DNA from: Pyrinomonadaceae bacterium
Lineage (GTDB): Bacteria; Acidobacteriota; Blastocatellia; Pyrinomonadales; Pyrinomonadaceae
Length of the DNA stretch: 64,000 bases
Direction: 5' to 3'
NCBI GenBank assembly: GCA_019694395.1
Contig: JAIBCC010000004.1
Location: 62,001-126,000 of the forward strand
Shown here: positions 24,567 to 32,881 of the stretch, piece by piece
Layout: the number at the start of each line of letters is the position of its first letter
Position numbering within the stretch: position 1 is the stretch's first letter
Notes under the pieces: generated by a model
The model's database searches: none
Seen by the model: the letters and a program-made list of their open reading frames with translations, nothing else
What the model was told of the DNA's origin: nothing
Made by a program: the position numbers and the translations under genes

Positions 24567-25322
24567 TTAATCAACTATCCAATGTTTCATTTCCTCAAGG
24601 GCTTTATAATTTGTCAAATCCGCCCGCATTGGTGTTACAGAAACGAAACCGTCAGCAATTGCCTCAAAATCTGTGTTTCCATGCGCGTGAAAGCCATCGC
24701 GCTGTTCACCGATCCAATAATAAGGCTTTCCACGGGGATCAATATGTTCGCTGACCACCGGACGCGAATCTTTAAAACCTTGCGAAGTTAGCCTGATTCC
24801 TTTCGGAACACCTTTCGGGATATTAATATTAAGCAAACTTCCCTTTGGGACGCCTTCATCCAATGCCTTTTGAGTTAGGAGTTTAGCAACTTTTGCCGAT
24901 TCGGTAAAATCGTGACTGCGGCTGGCGGTTAAACTGAACGCAAGTCCCGGAACACCTAAAATTGTCGCTTCCAGCGCACCTGCCACGGTTCCCGAATAAG
25001 TCGCATCATCGCCCAAATTCGGACCGTGATTAATGCCCGAAGCGCAAATATGGGGCAGTTGCTCAGGAGTTAAAATTCGATTTAACGCCAATAAAACGCA
25101 ATCGGTCGGAGTTCCGTCAACCGTCCAGTGCCGCTCATCAATTTGGCGGATTCGTAACGGTCTGGCTAAAGTCAAACTGTGTGATGCGCCGCTCATTTCC
25201 GAAGCTGGTGCAACCACATAGACTTCGCCGATTTCACTTAAAGATTTTTCAAGTTCCGCAATTCCTTCCGAATGAATTCCATCATCATTGGTTATCAGAA
25301 TGCGCGGCTTTTTCGGTTTCAT
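24567..25322 (-). CDS. surE: 5'-nucleotidase SurE
   Basis: 251 residues. Metal-binding ITNDDGIHSEGI at the start (D14, D15), APASEMSGASHSLT, GTPTDCVLLAL, and SGINHGPNLGDDATYSGTV are diagnostic. It dephosphorylates nucleoside monophosphates in stationary phase and stress. The ATG at 25322 (MKPKKPRI) is chosen; the longer frame would run into the rpsU terminator. Confidence 0.95.
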   Translation of the reverse strand: MKPKKPRILITNDDGIHSEGIAELEKSLSEIGEVYVVAPASEMSGASHSLTLARPLRIRQIDERHWTVDGTPTDCVLLALNRILTPEQLPHICASGINHGPNLGDDATYSGTVAGALEATILGVPGLAFSLTASRSHDFTESAKVAKLLTQKALDEGVPKGSLLNINIPKGVPKGIRLTSQGFKDSRPVVSEHIDPRGKPYYWIGEQRDGFHAHGNTDFEAIADGFVSVTPMRADLTNYKALEEMKHWIVD

Positions 25323-25337
25323 AATAAATAAAATCAA

Positions 25338-25379
25338 AAAGCGCAATGCGTTAAAGTTTAGTAACACGCATTACGCTTT
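25338..25379 (-). terminator. Terminator between rpsU and surE
   Basis: AAAGCG-CAATGCGT pairs with ACGCATT-A-CGCTTT around a short loop. On the minus strand TTTTTGATTTTATTT follows. It is likely to attenuate read-through from rpsU into surE. Confidence 0.72.
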
Positions 25380-25401
25380 CAAAATTCAAGCAAAAAATCG
25401 C

Positions 25402-25638
25402 TTAGTCTTTCGGCACATTGGTCGGAGCCGTGGTTGTATTTTGGCTTCGCATCATACGATTACGCTTTTTGTTGCGTTTGCGAGCCATCGCCGATTTTAA
25501 TTTCGCTTTTTGTCCGGGTGGAATAAAGTGAGCGTGTTTTTTCAAATCTTTGATGATTTCCTCGGTCATTACTTTGCGCTTAAAACGACGTAATGCGCTT
25601 TCAATCCCTTCGTTGTTATTAACTGTAATAAATGCCAT
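25402..25638 (-). CDS. rpsU: Small-subunit ribosomal protein bS21
   Basis: 78 residues. The core matches bS21: IESALRRFKRKVMTEEIIKDLKKHAHF, then a basic KAKLKSAMARKRNKKRNR stretch. The C-terminal tail (QNTTTAPTNVPKD) is a lineage-specific addition. A strong GGAGGTGAG lies before the ATG at 25638. Upstream of surE and pcm, it probably leads the operon. Confidence 0.93.
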   Translation of the reverse strand: MAFITVNNNEGIESALRRFKRKVMTEEIIKDLKKHAHFIPPGQKAKLKSAMARKRNKKRNRMMRSQNTTTAPTNVPKD

Positions 25639-25739
25639 TTTCTTTCTCACCTCCTCTTAGGCGTAAAATATTGCCCAAAGGACAAACTATTATTAAATCT
25701 TTTTTTCGGTTTTCGGTCAAGTTTGGACGCAAAATAAAT

Positions 25740-25770
25740 AAATCGTGAACCAGATCATAGCTCACGATTT
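25740..25770 (-). terminator. Terminator of the Tes/MSS-like gene
   Basis: AAATCGTGA and TCACGATTT form a perfect 9-bp stem with a 13-nt loop, followed on the minus strand by TATTTATTTT. Confidence 0.7.
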
Positions 25771-25790
25771 ATTCATTTTTTAGCCAAATC

Positions 25791-27824
25791 TTATGCTTCA
25801 GATTCTAATGATTTTGCTTTCTTTTCGCGTTTGATGCCGCCGATCTGAACGAGGTTATCGCCTTTGATCTGATTTTTCTCTAACACCATTTGTTGATAGA
25901 GTTTACGCATCATTTGCATTTCTTCGGCAGCGGTTTTCGGTCCTTCCATCGAAGGTTTATTAGGACGGGTTAAGTCAACCGCGTTCAGAACCAAACCGTG
26001 CGAAGCGTCTTCGAGTTCAACGTGTTTGCCGCGTGCGAAAACTTCGTGACGACCGTGGTCTTTATACCATTGAGCCACAGTTGCATTTTGGTGCATATGT
26101 TCAATGATATTTCTCCAGCCGATACCTGTGTTATAGGCACAGAAAGAAATTTCGCCTTCTTGAGTTCCATAAGGAATGATGCACATTTCGGTGCGGCGGA
26201 AATCATAGTTGAACAAATCCTGGAACCACATTCCGGCGATGAACAGGAAGTTCCAAGGGTCTTGACGGCGTTTTTCGATGTCTTCCATCGTTCTGTCCGG
26301 TCCGACTTTACCGTAATCTTTACCCGACAAACCGAATGATTTATCGAATTTCTTTAAGATTCCGCCGAGTGTCAAGCTTTCTGGTGCGCCGTAAGGGTTG
26401 TAGTTTTTCAACAACGCCAAGCCCATCATAATATTTGAAAACCATTTTCCGCGATTGGTGTCGGTGATATGCTGCATATCTTTAACCAATCCTTGAATGT
26501 TCAAAAATTGCGGCACTGGAGCCATTTCCTTGGTTTCTTTGTTGACCATAACAGCAGTTCCGACACCGCAGTTCGGGTGGCAGCCGCAGGAAACTTGTCC
26601 CCATTCATAATCAGGACCGTGAACCACGTCAGCAAAATCGGCGAATGCGCCCATCAATGAAAGCGGAAACCAGTCACGGGTCGGTTCGGTAATACCAACT
26701 TGTTTTTGCACGTCTTGTGCTAAGTGCGACAAAGTATAGCGTTGTTGCAGACGACGTTGTTCGGTAATATGCTCATCGCGTCCGGTGAATGAAACCGGTT
26801 GGAAAGCGATGAATGAAATTTTCTTCGGATTTTCCAGAGCGAAACGAATAATCGAACCAACCTGGTCATTATTAACGCCATTAACCAAAGTTGTAACCAG
26901 AATAATGTCAACACCTGCTTCGTGTAAGTTATTGATAGCTCTTAATTTAACATCGAACAAGTTACCGATTTGACGGTGCGAGTTGGCATCGTTTCCGATT
27001 CCGTCAAATTGCAGGTAAACGAAACGAAGACCGGCTTCAGCAGCTTGACGGCAAAATTCTTTTGATTTAGCAAATTCGATCCCGTTGGTTGCGGCTTGAA
27101 CTGAGTTGTAACCAACTTTACGGGCGTATTTGATTGCATCAATAAAATACGGTGACAAAGTTGGTTCACCGCCTGAGTATTGAACCGACATTTGGCGACG
27201 CGGTTTGATCGAAATTGCGTTGTCGAGAATTTCTTTCACATCTTCCATTGAAAGTTCGTGAACGAATCCGACCTGGTTAGCGTCCATAAAGCACGGGTCG
27301 CACATCATATTGCAGCGGTTGGTCAAGTCAACGGTTAAAACCGCGCCGCGTCCGTATTTAATAGTCGAAGAACCGTGATTGTGTAATTTTTCGTCATTGT
27401 GCGATTGCATATCGCGTCCGGGGAAAAGCGATTCGATGTGCTGCAAGAATTTTGAATCAATCGCCATCAAATCTTCGATTTTTCCGTGATTCGGACATTC
27501 TTTGATCATCCAAATCTGTCCGTCACGCTCAATGATCTCAGCTTTGATTTCACCAACTTTTTCATTGATAAGTGTTGATACATCACGCTTTCCGGCTAAA
27601 ATTTCTTCGCGGGCTTCGATTACGCACTGCGGACAAAGCGAATCGGTCTTTCGCGGAAAACCGAGAGTCGGTTTTGATTTTTCCCAAGACTTTTGAATTG
27701 GTTTGTCTGCCCATTTTGGGGTAAATGACGGGTTTGGTTTGAATTGGTTGACGCTTCTAACTGCGTTGAATAATCCGCTGGCAATATATGTTAAACCTTT
27801 CTCAAAATGCTTAACTGGTCTCAT
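25791..27824 (-). CDS. Radical SAM protein, Tes/MSS-like (tetraether or membrane-spanning lipid synthase family)
   Basis: 677 residues. An N-terminal rubredoxin-like Cys set (LCPQC at 63-67, KECPNHG near 110) precedes the radical SAM core with CNMMCDPC (C171, C175, C178), QYSGGEPTLS, TNGIEFAK, VYLQFDGI, LVTTLVNGVNNDQVG and FQPVSFTGR. A later CGCHPNC and two C-terminal cysteines could hold auxiliary clusters. The same order of Cys sets and blocks is found in archaeal tetraether synthase. Acidobacterial relatives join fatty acid tails into iso-diabolic acid. The C-terminal 200 residues (DPWNFLFIAGMWFQD) are less familiar. Not in an operon; it has its own terminator. Confidence 0.75.
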   Translation of the reverse strand: MRPVKHFEKGLTYIASGLFNAVRSVNQFKPNPSFTPKWADKPIQKSWEKSKPTLGFPRKTDSLCPQCVIEAREEILAGKRDVSTLINEKVGEIKAEIIERDGQIWMIKECPNHGKIEDLMAIDSKFLQHIESLFPGRDMQSHNDEKLHNHGSSTIKYGRGAVLTVDLTNRCNMMCDPCFMDANQVGFVHELSMEDVKEILDNAISIKPRRQMSVQYSGGEPTLSPYFIDAIKYARKVGYNSVQAATNGIEFAKSKEFCRQAAEAGLRFVYLQFDGIGNDANSHRQIGNLFDVKLRAINNLHEAGVDIILVTTLVNGVNNDQVGSIIRFALENPKKISFIAFQPVSFTGRDEHITEQRRLQQRYTLSHLAQDVQKQVGITEPTRDWFPLSLMGAFADFADVVHGPDYEWGQVSCGCHPNCGVGTAVMVNKETKEMAPVPQFLNIQGLVKDMQHITDTNRGKWFSNIMMGLALLKNYNPYGAPESLTLGGILKKFDKSFGLSGKDYGKVGPDRTMEDIEKRRQDPWNFLFIAGMWFQDLFNYDFRRTEMCIIPYGTQEGEISFCAYNTGIGWRNIIEHMHQNATVAQWYKDHGRHEVFARGKHVELEDASHGLVLNAVDLTRPNKPSMEGPKTAAEEMQMMRKLYQQMVLEKNQIKGDNLVQIGGIKREKKAKSLESEA

Positions 27825-27868
27825 AAATTTATTTTGTTCTCCAAAAACCTTTTATTCTTAGTAATTAA

Positions 27869-27956
27869 GAGTTGTTCCAAAAACGTTAATCGCACGTTTA
27901 CTAACTTTAATGAATTGCATTATTTCTGATGTTTGAATTTATTGTATGAACAACTC
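27869..27956 (-). promoter_or_regulatory. Structured leader of the Tes/MSS-like gene
   Basis: GAGTTGTTC, near the expected transcript start, pairs perfectly with GAACAACTC about 70 nt later. Inside, AAACGT and ACGTTT form a 6-bp hairpin with a 7-nt loop. No known riboswitch class is recognised. Confidence 0.4.
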
Positions 27957-27958
27957 CG

Positions 27959-27964
27959 ATTATA
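27959..27964 (-). promoter_or_regulatory. Candidate -10 box for the Tes/MSS-like gene
   Basis: A perfect TATAAT on the minus strand, about 135 bp before the ATG and just ahead of the paired leader. No good -35 box is seen. Confidence 0.35.
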
Positions 27965-28346
27965 GTCGAAATTACTAGAGCAAAATTCGTGCCATTTAAT
28001 CTAATAACTAAACCCCTTGTTTTTCAGATAGATACAAACTTTCTATTTTTTCATAAAATCCCCCTCTCTTGTTGCAAAATGACACAAAATAAGATAAAGT
28101 ATTCCATAAATCACAAAGTGACACACAAAGACATTTCCAAAATCGTGTTTTTAACAGGAACACTTAAACATTGTCGGATGTAATGATTAAGCTACTGCTT
28201 AATATTTTTCACAGATGTGGAAAAACACCTCAGTCTCTAAGTGTTGTATTCATTATTGATGCTAACCAATTGTAACTTTAGTGGATTTTAGTTCACCATT
28301 CGTTCACGTTTAAGCACTTACTTTAACATTTACTTTAGCAATTCTC
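27965..28346. other. AT-rich intergenic stretch without a recognisable gene
   Basis: Between the divergent Tes/MSS-like and phosphohexomutase genes. It is very AT-rich, and the only open frame (27989-28183) lacks a ribosome site and any family likeness. I see no RNA gene or repeat here beyond short A/T runs. Confidence 0.5.
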
Positions 28347-28374
28347 TTGAACCTGTTGCAAACACTACTATTAT
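28347..28374 (+). promoter_or_regulatory. Candidate promoter of the phosphohexomutase gene
   Basis: TTGAAC, 16 bp, TATTAT. It lies about 160 bp before the ATG at 28537, leaving a long AT-rich leader. Confidence 0.45.
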
Positions 28375-28536
28375 GACAATAAAAAACATCTTTACATCAA
28401 AATTTTCTTATGCTAAAGTCTGTTTCACAATTTAAGAAAAACTTGATTTATTTTCTTAAATTTTATAATTCTAAATTTTAGTTTTACAGATTTTCATTTT
28501 GTTAAGGAATTAAGTAATAACCCCACTTCTTTTTAT

Positions 28537-29934
28537 ATGAACATTCGTTTTGGCACATCAGGTTGGAGAGCAATAATTGCTGATGAGTTTACTTTTAAGA
28601 ATGTTCAACTTGTGACTGAAGCAGTTTGCAGCTATTTGACAGAAATAAATACTAGCGGCGTGCAGCAAACTTTAATTGTCGGACACGATTCCCGTTTTAT
28701 GGGTGAAAAGTTTTCCGAAGTTGCCGCTGAAATTGCTAAAAGAAAGGGTTTTCGGGTTTTACTTTGCAACCATCCGACACCGACTCCAACAATTTCGCAT
28801 GCGATTCGCACCGAAAAAGCCGCCGGAGCATTGAATTTTACCGCTTCGCATAACCCGCCGGAATATCAGGGGATCAAGTTCTCCACTTCGGATGGTGCGC
28901 CTGCTTTACCGGAAATTACCAAGCGGATTGAAGAAATCATTTTAGCCGGTCCGAATGTCGCAGATAAAGACGGCGGTTCGATTGAAAGTTTTGATGCGCG
29001 TCCGGCGTATCTGGAAGATTTGAAAACTAAAGTTCGCCTTGATCTGATTGCCAAAAACGGCGGTAAGTTTATTTACGATGCAGTCTGGGGAACAGGTCGC
29101 GGATATTTAGATAAAATATTGCGTGATAATGGTTTAGAGGTTGAAACCCTTCACGATTGGCGCGATGTAAATTTTGGCGGACGTTCACCTGAACCGAGCG
29201 AAAAGCAAACAGGGGAATTACGCGAAGCAGTTTTGAAAAATGGGTGCCTGTTAGGATTGGCAACCGATGGAGATGCCGACAGATTCGGCGTAATTGACAG
29301 TAACGGAACTTTTATCCAGCCTAATCAACTGATTCCAATTTTAGTTGATTATTTAGCAGAAAGTCGCGGTTGGACACTTGGAGTAGCTAGATCAATAGCA
29401 ACTTCGCATCTGGTTGACAGAGTTGCTAAGTTACGCGGATTGAAACTTTACGAAACTCCGGTGGGGTTCAAGTTCATCGGCGAATTGATAAATAAAGACG
29501 AAATCATTTTAGGCGGAGAAGAATCTGCCGGACTTTCGATTAGAGGTCATTATCCTGAAAAAGACGGTATTTTAGCTTGTCTTTTAGCCGCCGAAGCAGT
29601 TGCCGCACGCGGAAAAAGTTTGACCGAGCAGTTAAGCGATTTAATTGAAAAGGTTGGAAATCTCGAATCAGGCAGAATTGGTGTCAAATTGACACAAGAA
29701 GTTGCCACCAGTTTGAAAGAAAAGCTAGCGCAAGAGCCGACAGAAATCGGCGGAAAGAAAATTGAAAATATTAATCGGATGGATGGCGTTAAATTTATGT
29801 TCGAGGACGGAAGCTGGATGCTAATGCGTCCGTCAGGAACAGAACCGATGGTCAGAATTTACGCCGAAGCCGAAGACAAAGAAGTTTTGGAGGTGCTACT
29901 TGAGCAAGGTCGCAAGTATTTATTGGGAGAATAG
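28537..29934 (+). CDS. Phosphoglucomutase/phosphomannomutase family protein
   Basis: 465 residues, alpha-D-phosphohexomutase superfamily. It starts IRFGTSGWRAIIADEFT, carries the phosphoserine loop TASHNPPEYQG (about 102-112), the metal loop DGDADRFGV (about 244-252), the sugar loop GGEESAGLS and the phosphate loop RPSGTEPMVR. It converts hexose 6- and 1-phosphates; which sugar cannot be told. It links with zwf/pgl carbon flow and cell-envelope sugar supply. Confidence 0.93.
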   Translation: MNIRFGTSGWRAIIADEFTFKNVQLVTEAVCSYLTEINTSGVQQTLIVGHDSRFMGEKFSEVAAEIAKRKGFRVLLCNHPTPTPTISHAIRTEKAAGALNFTASHNPPEYQGIKFSTSDGAPALPEITKRIEEIILAGPNVADKDGGSIESFDARPAYLEDLKTKVRLDLIAKNGGKFIYDAVWGTGRGYLDKILRDNGLEVETLHDWRDVNFGGRSPEPSEKQTGELREAVLKNGCLLGLATDGDADRFGVIDSNGTFIQPNQLIPILVDYLAESRGWTLGVARSIATSHLVDRVAKLRGLKLYETPVGFKFIGELINKDEIILGGEESAGLSIRGHYPEKDGILACLLAAEAVAARGKSLTEQLSDLIEKVGNLESGRIGVKLTQEVATSLKEKLAQEPTEIGGKKIENINRMDGVKFMFEDGSWMLMRPSGTEPMVRIYAEAEDKEVLEVLLEQGRKYLLGE

Positions 29935-29986
29935 TAACTCAGTTACTTCCCCGGGCTTGAAATCACGCCCAAGAAGCAGAACACGG

Positions 29987-30298
29987 ATGAAGTCAAATCG
30001 TGAAAGCACAACTCCACAATGGTTTGTTTTTGCAGTAGTAGTTTTTATAACTTTTATGCTCTGCTTAACCGTTAATTTTCGCGCCTTTGCCGAATTGAAC
30101 TCGGAAATGGAGCAACATCAAAAGTTAAATACTGAGGTTGAACAATTAGCCAATCAAAATTTGTCAATCCAGGAAGATATTCATAATTTGAAAAGCGACC
30201 CGAAAGTGATTGAACGCGAAGCCAGAAAGCTTGGAATGGGTCGTCCTGATGAAAAAGTTTTCGTCCCGAACGAAAAGAACTTAGTGCCGGCAAACTAA
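29987..30298 (+). CDS. FtsB/DivIC-like septum formation protein
   Basis: 103 residues: one membrane segment (about 13-32), a coiled coil (LNSEMEQHQKLNTEVEQLAN), and the family end block DPKVIEREARKLGMGRPDEKVF. Such proteins join FtsL and FtsQ in the divisome. The ATG at 29987 is chosen because the longer TTG-started frame overlaps the mutase gene and adds a low-quality N-terminus. Confidence 0.85.
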   Translation: MKSNRESTTPQWFVFAVVVFITFMLCLTVNFRAFAELNSEMEQHQKLNTEVEQLANQNLSIQEDIHNLKSDPKVIEREARKLGMGRPDEKVFVPNEKNLVPAN

Positions 30299-30403
30299 AC
30301 TTGCGGAGAAGTTTTTTGTTAGCACACTAACCTGTCCTTTGAAAAATACCGCCTTTTGCCTGTCTGCTCCGCATTGCCTTCAGCTTCCCTTCCGCCTAAA
30401 ATT

Positions 30404-30432
30404 GTGGCTTATGTTTCCCGAACATAAGCCAC
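30404..30432 (+). terminator. Terminator after the ftsB-like gene
   Basis: GTGGCTTATGTT and AACATAAGCCAC form a perfect 12-bp stem around a 5-nt loop, followed by TTTTCCTTTT. Confidence 0.9.
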
Positions 30433-30496
30433 TTTTCCTTTTAAATTTCAAATTGTTTCGTTTAGAATTTCAAATAAATAATAATCTAAAATTCAA

Positions 30497-31426
30497 ATGA
30501 GTTACCGTCTATATTATTCGCCTTATTACTATGCCGATATTGGCGAAGGTCACGTTTTTCCGATTCGCAAATTTGAACTGGTCAAGGATATTTTATTAAA
30601 AGAAGGCACGCTTGAATTACAAGAGATTTTCGAGCCTGCGCCTGCGAAGGCTGAAGATTTACATCTCGTTCACACCGAAGATTATATTTCCCGTTTGGTT
30701 GATGGGACATTAACCACAAAAGAAATTCGTAAACTCGGATTGCCGTGGTCACAAAGTTTAGTAAGACGTTCGTTTCACGCCATTTCAGGGACAATCGAGG
30801 CGGCAAAATATGCAGTCAAAAGCGGGATTGCCTCAAATCTCGCGGGGGGAACGCATCACGCATTCCCCGACAGAGGCGAAGGCTTTTGTGTGTTAAATGA
30901 TGTTGCGGTTGCAATTAGAGTTTTACAGCGTGAAAAGTTAGCCGAAAGATTTTTAATTATTGATTGCGATGTTCATCAGGGCAACGGAACGGCTTTTATT
31001 TTCAAGGATGACGATTCGGTTTTTACTTTTTCGATGCACGGAGCCAAAAATTATCCTCTGCACAAGGAAAAATCTACGCTGGATATAGAATTGCCCGACA
31101 AAACGGGCGATGACGAATTCCTCGAAACGCTCGAACAAGCCCTGCCGCGTGTCATTTTGCACCACCCAGACATTATTTTTTATCTGGGCGGGGCTGATCC
31201 TTTTGAAAAGGACAAGCTCGGACGGCTCAGTTTAACCAAAAACGGTCTAATGAAACGCGACGAAATGGTTCTGGAATGTGCCAAAGACAGAAATGTTCCG
31301 ATCGTAACTACAATGTCGGGCGGCTATGCTCTGGATATAAATGACACAGTTGAAATTCACGCTAATACCATTCGGGCGGTGAAGAAAGTTTTCTTTGAAA
31401 AAGGATTAGCCACAAAAAGCAAATAA
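30497..31426 (+). CDS. Histone deacetylase-like (class IV-type) amidohydrolase
   Basis: 309 residues. GGTHHAF (H120-H121), the zinc ligands in DCDVHQGNG (D158, H160), MHGAKNYP, and GGADPFEKDKLGRL match the HDAC/AcuC/class IV family. Bacterial members remove acetyl groups from proteins, polyamines or other amines. It stands alone after a strong terminator, and its substrate is unknown. Confidence 0.9.
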   Translation: MSYRLYYSPYYYADIGEGHVFPIRKFELVKDILLKEGTLELQEIFEPAPAKAEDLHLVHTEDYISRLVDGTLTTKEIRKLGLPWSQSLVRRSFHAISGTIEAAKYAVKSGIASNLAGGTHHAFPDRGEGFCVLNDVAVAIRVLQREKLAERFLIIDCDVHQGNGTAFIFKDDDSVFTFSMHGAKNYPLHKEKSTLDIELPDKTGDDEFLETLEQALPRVILHHPDIIFYLGGADPFEKDKLGRLSLTKNGLMKRDEMVLECAKDRNVPIVTTMSGGYALDINDTVEIHANTIRAVKKVFFEKGLATKSK

Positions 31427-31473
31427 AACTAAAAAAACATTTGAACATTTTGTGCTTCTTATGTTTCAAAATG

Positions 31474-32601
31474 CTATTCAATATCCTCAATTTTGTTATC
31501 GGATTTTTCTTTTTTCATTGAAACTTTTCGTTTGAATACAAAATTACCGTTGTGATTTATAAAACCAGACCAACCCCATTTACCTTTTTTAATACCAACC
31601 TGTGCTAATCCGTTAAAAAAAGATTGAGCGTAGTCAAACTGAGGTTTTAAAACAAATTTACCTTTTGAATTGATGAATCCCCATTTTTTATTTTCAACTT
31701 GAACAGGAGCTAATCCTTCCGAAAATCCCCAAGATTCGTCAAAAATACAACCTGTAATCATTTTTCCGGTTTTATCAATTGCTCCAACTTTATCATTCTT
31801 ACAATGAACAAAGGCAATTCCTTCGGAAAACTCTCGTAAAATAAAGTCAAACTGTGGATCAATTACAATTTTTCCGGTTTTATCAATAAATCCCCAATAA
31901 TTATTGATTTCAACAGCCGCTAAACCTTCACTAAAATTTTCGGCACTATCAAAAAACGGTGTGAGAATATTTCCTTTTGTATCTATAAAAGTCTTTTTGT
32001 TGAAATAAGCTTGCGTATTTTTATTTGGTTTATCGTCTGAGACAACGGCTAAAGCGTCCGAAAAGGCTTCAGCATCAGCAAATTTAGGCTGGATCACAAT
32101 TTTCCCCGTTTTATCAATAAACCCGCTTCTTGCGTCATAACTGTCGGTTGAATTACCACCAATATTCATTGAAAATTGTGCTAAACCATCATTAAATGAA
32201 CCAAGCCAAATAAATTTTGGATTAGGTTCAATTGCCGTTTTACCGTTATGGTCAATATAAAACCAACGGCTATCCATATCTTTCCCTACTACAGCTAATC
32301 CTTCAGAAAAACTAAAGGCAAAGGTATAAATCGGCTCAATCACAAATTTTCCTTTTGAATCTATAAATCCGCTTTTTAATTCAATTTGAGCGCGGGCTAA
32401 CCCTTCTGAGAATTTATCTGCTTCATCAAATTGAGGTTTAATTACGATTTTTCCTTTATTATTGATGTAACCCCATTTTTCATTTACTTCAAAAGGAATC
32501 AAAGTTGAATCTGTCTCGTGTTGTGCAAAACAAATAGAATTAGAAGAAAAGAAAAAAGCCAGACAAAAGAAAAATAATTTTATCTTTGGAGAAGTTTTCA
32601 T
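31474..32601 (-). CDS. Secreted WG-repeat protein
   Basis: 375 residues. A signal peptide (1-26, ending CFAQH) is followed by eight full and one partial WG repeats of 33-40 residues, each with a GFIDKTGKIVI-like strand and an FSEGLA-like turn. WG repeats form beta structures that bind proteins or surfaces; no enzyme motif is seen. The region upstream of its start is a remarkable 21-bp palindrome array. Confidence 0.9.
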   Translation of the reverse strand: MKTSPKIKLFFFCLAFFFSSNSICFAQHETDSTLIPFEVNEKWGYINNKGKIVIKPQFDEADKFSEGLARAQIELKSGFIDSKGKFVIEPIYTFAFSFSEGLAVVGKDMDSRWFYIDHNGKTAIEPNPKFIWLGSFNDGLAQFSMNIGGNSTDSYDARSGFIDKTGKIVIQPKFADAEAFSDALAVVSDDKPNKNTQAYFNKKTFIDTKGNILTPFFDSAENFSEGLAAVEINNYWGFIDKTGKIVIDPQFDFILREFSEGIAFVHCKNDKVGAIDKTGKMITGCIFDESWGFSEGLAPVQVENKKWGFINSKGKFVLKPQFDYAQSFFNGLAQVGIKKGKWGWSGFINHNGNFVFKRKVSMKKEKSDNKIEDIE

Positions 32602-32627
32602 ATTTCTTAAAATGTCTGACTATTTGT

Positions 32628-32876
32628 CTTTAAAGTTAATCACTTTTGAACAAAATTCGATCACATTTACTCTAAAGTTGACCGCATTTAGACCAAATTC
32701 GTTCAACTTTGAACTAATTCTAGTTAGAATCTTTCTGATTCTGACCGAATTTTGTCTGATTCTAATCGAATTTGGTCTGATTCCGCTTGGAATTTAGTTA
32801 ATTCTGACCGAAATATCTTTTATTCCGGCTAGAATCTTTTCTATTCTGATCAGAATTTATTCGATTCCAGTCGGAA
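32628..32876. repeat. Array of 21-bp units, each carrying a TTC-N5/6-GAA palindrome
   Basis: TTC begins at 32718, 32739, 32760, 32781, 32802, 32823, 32844 and 32865, a spacing of exactly 21 bp eight times in a row, and each is followed by GAA 8 or 9 bases on (for example TTCTGATCAGAA). More diverged units extend the period back to about 32628. Flanking bases between palindromes vary. It fills the space between the kbl stop and the WG-repeat start. Confidence 0.85.
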
Positions 32877-32881
32877 TAATG

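Noticed and set aside
27989..28183. Small open frame in the Tes-mutase gap
   Set aside because: No ribosome site, very AT-rich and no recognisable pattern; a chance frame.
32612..32797. A 61-residue open frame with a 7-residue periodic pattern
   Set aside because: It is the reading of the 21-bp palindrome array; it has no ribosome site, and the varying bases do not favour conservative codon changes.
32628..32876. CRISPR array
   Set aside because: Units are 21 bp with degenerate repeats and no fixed repeat-spacer division, and no cas gene lies nearby.
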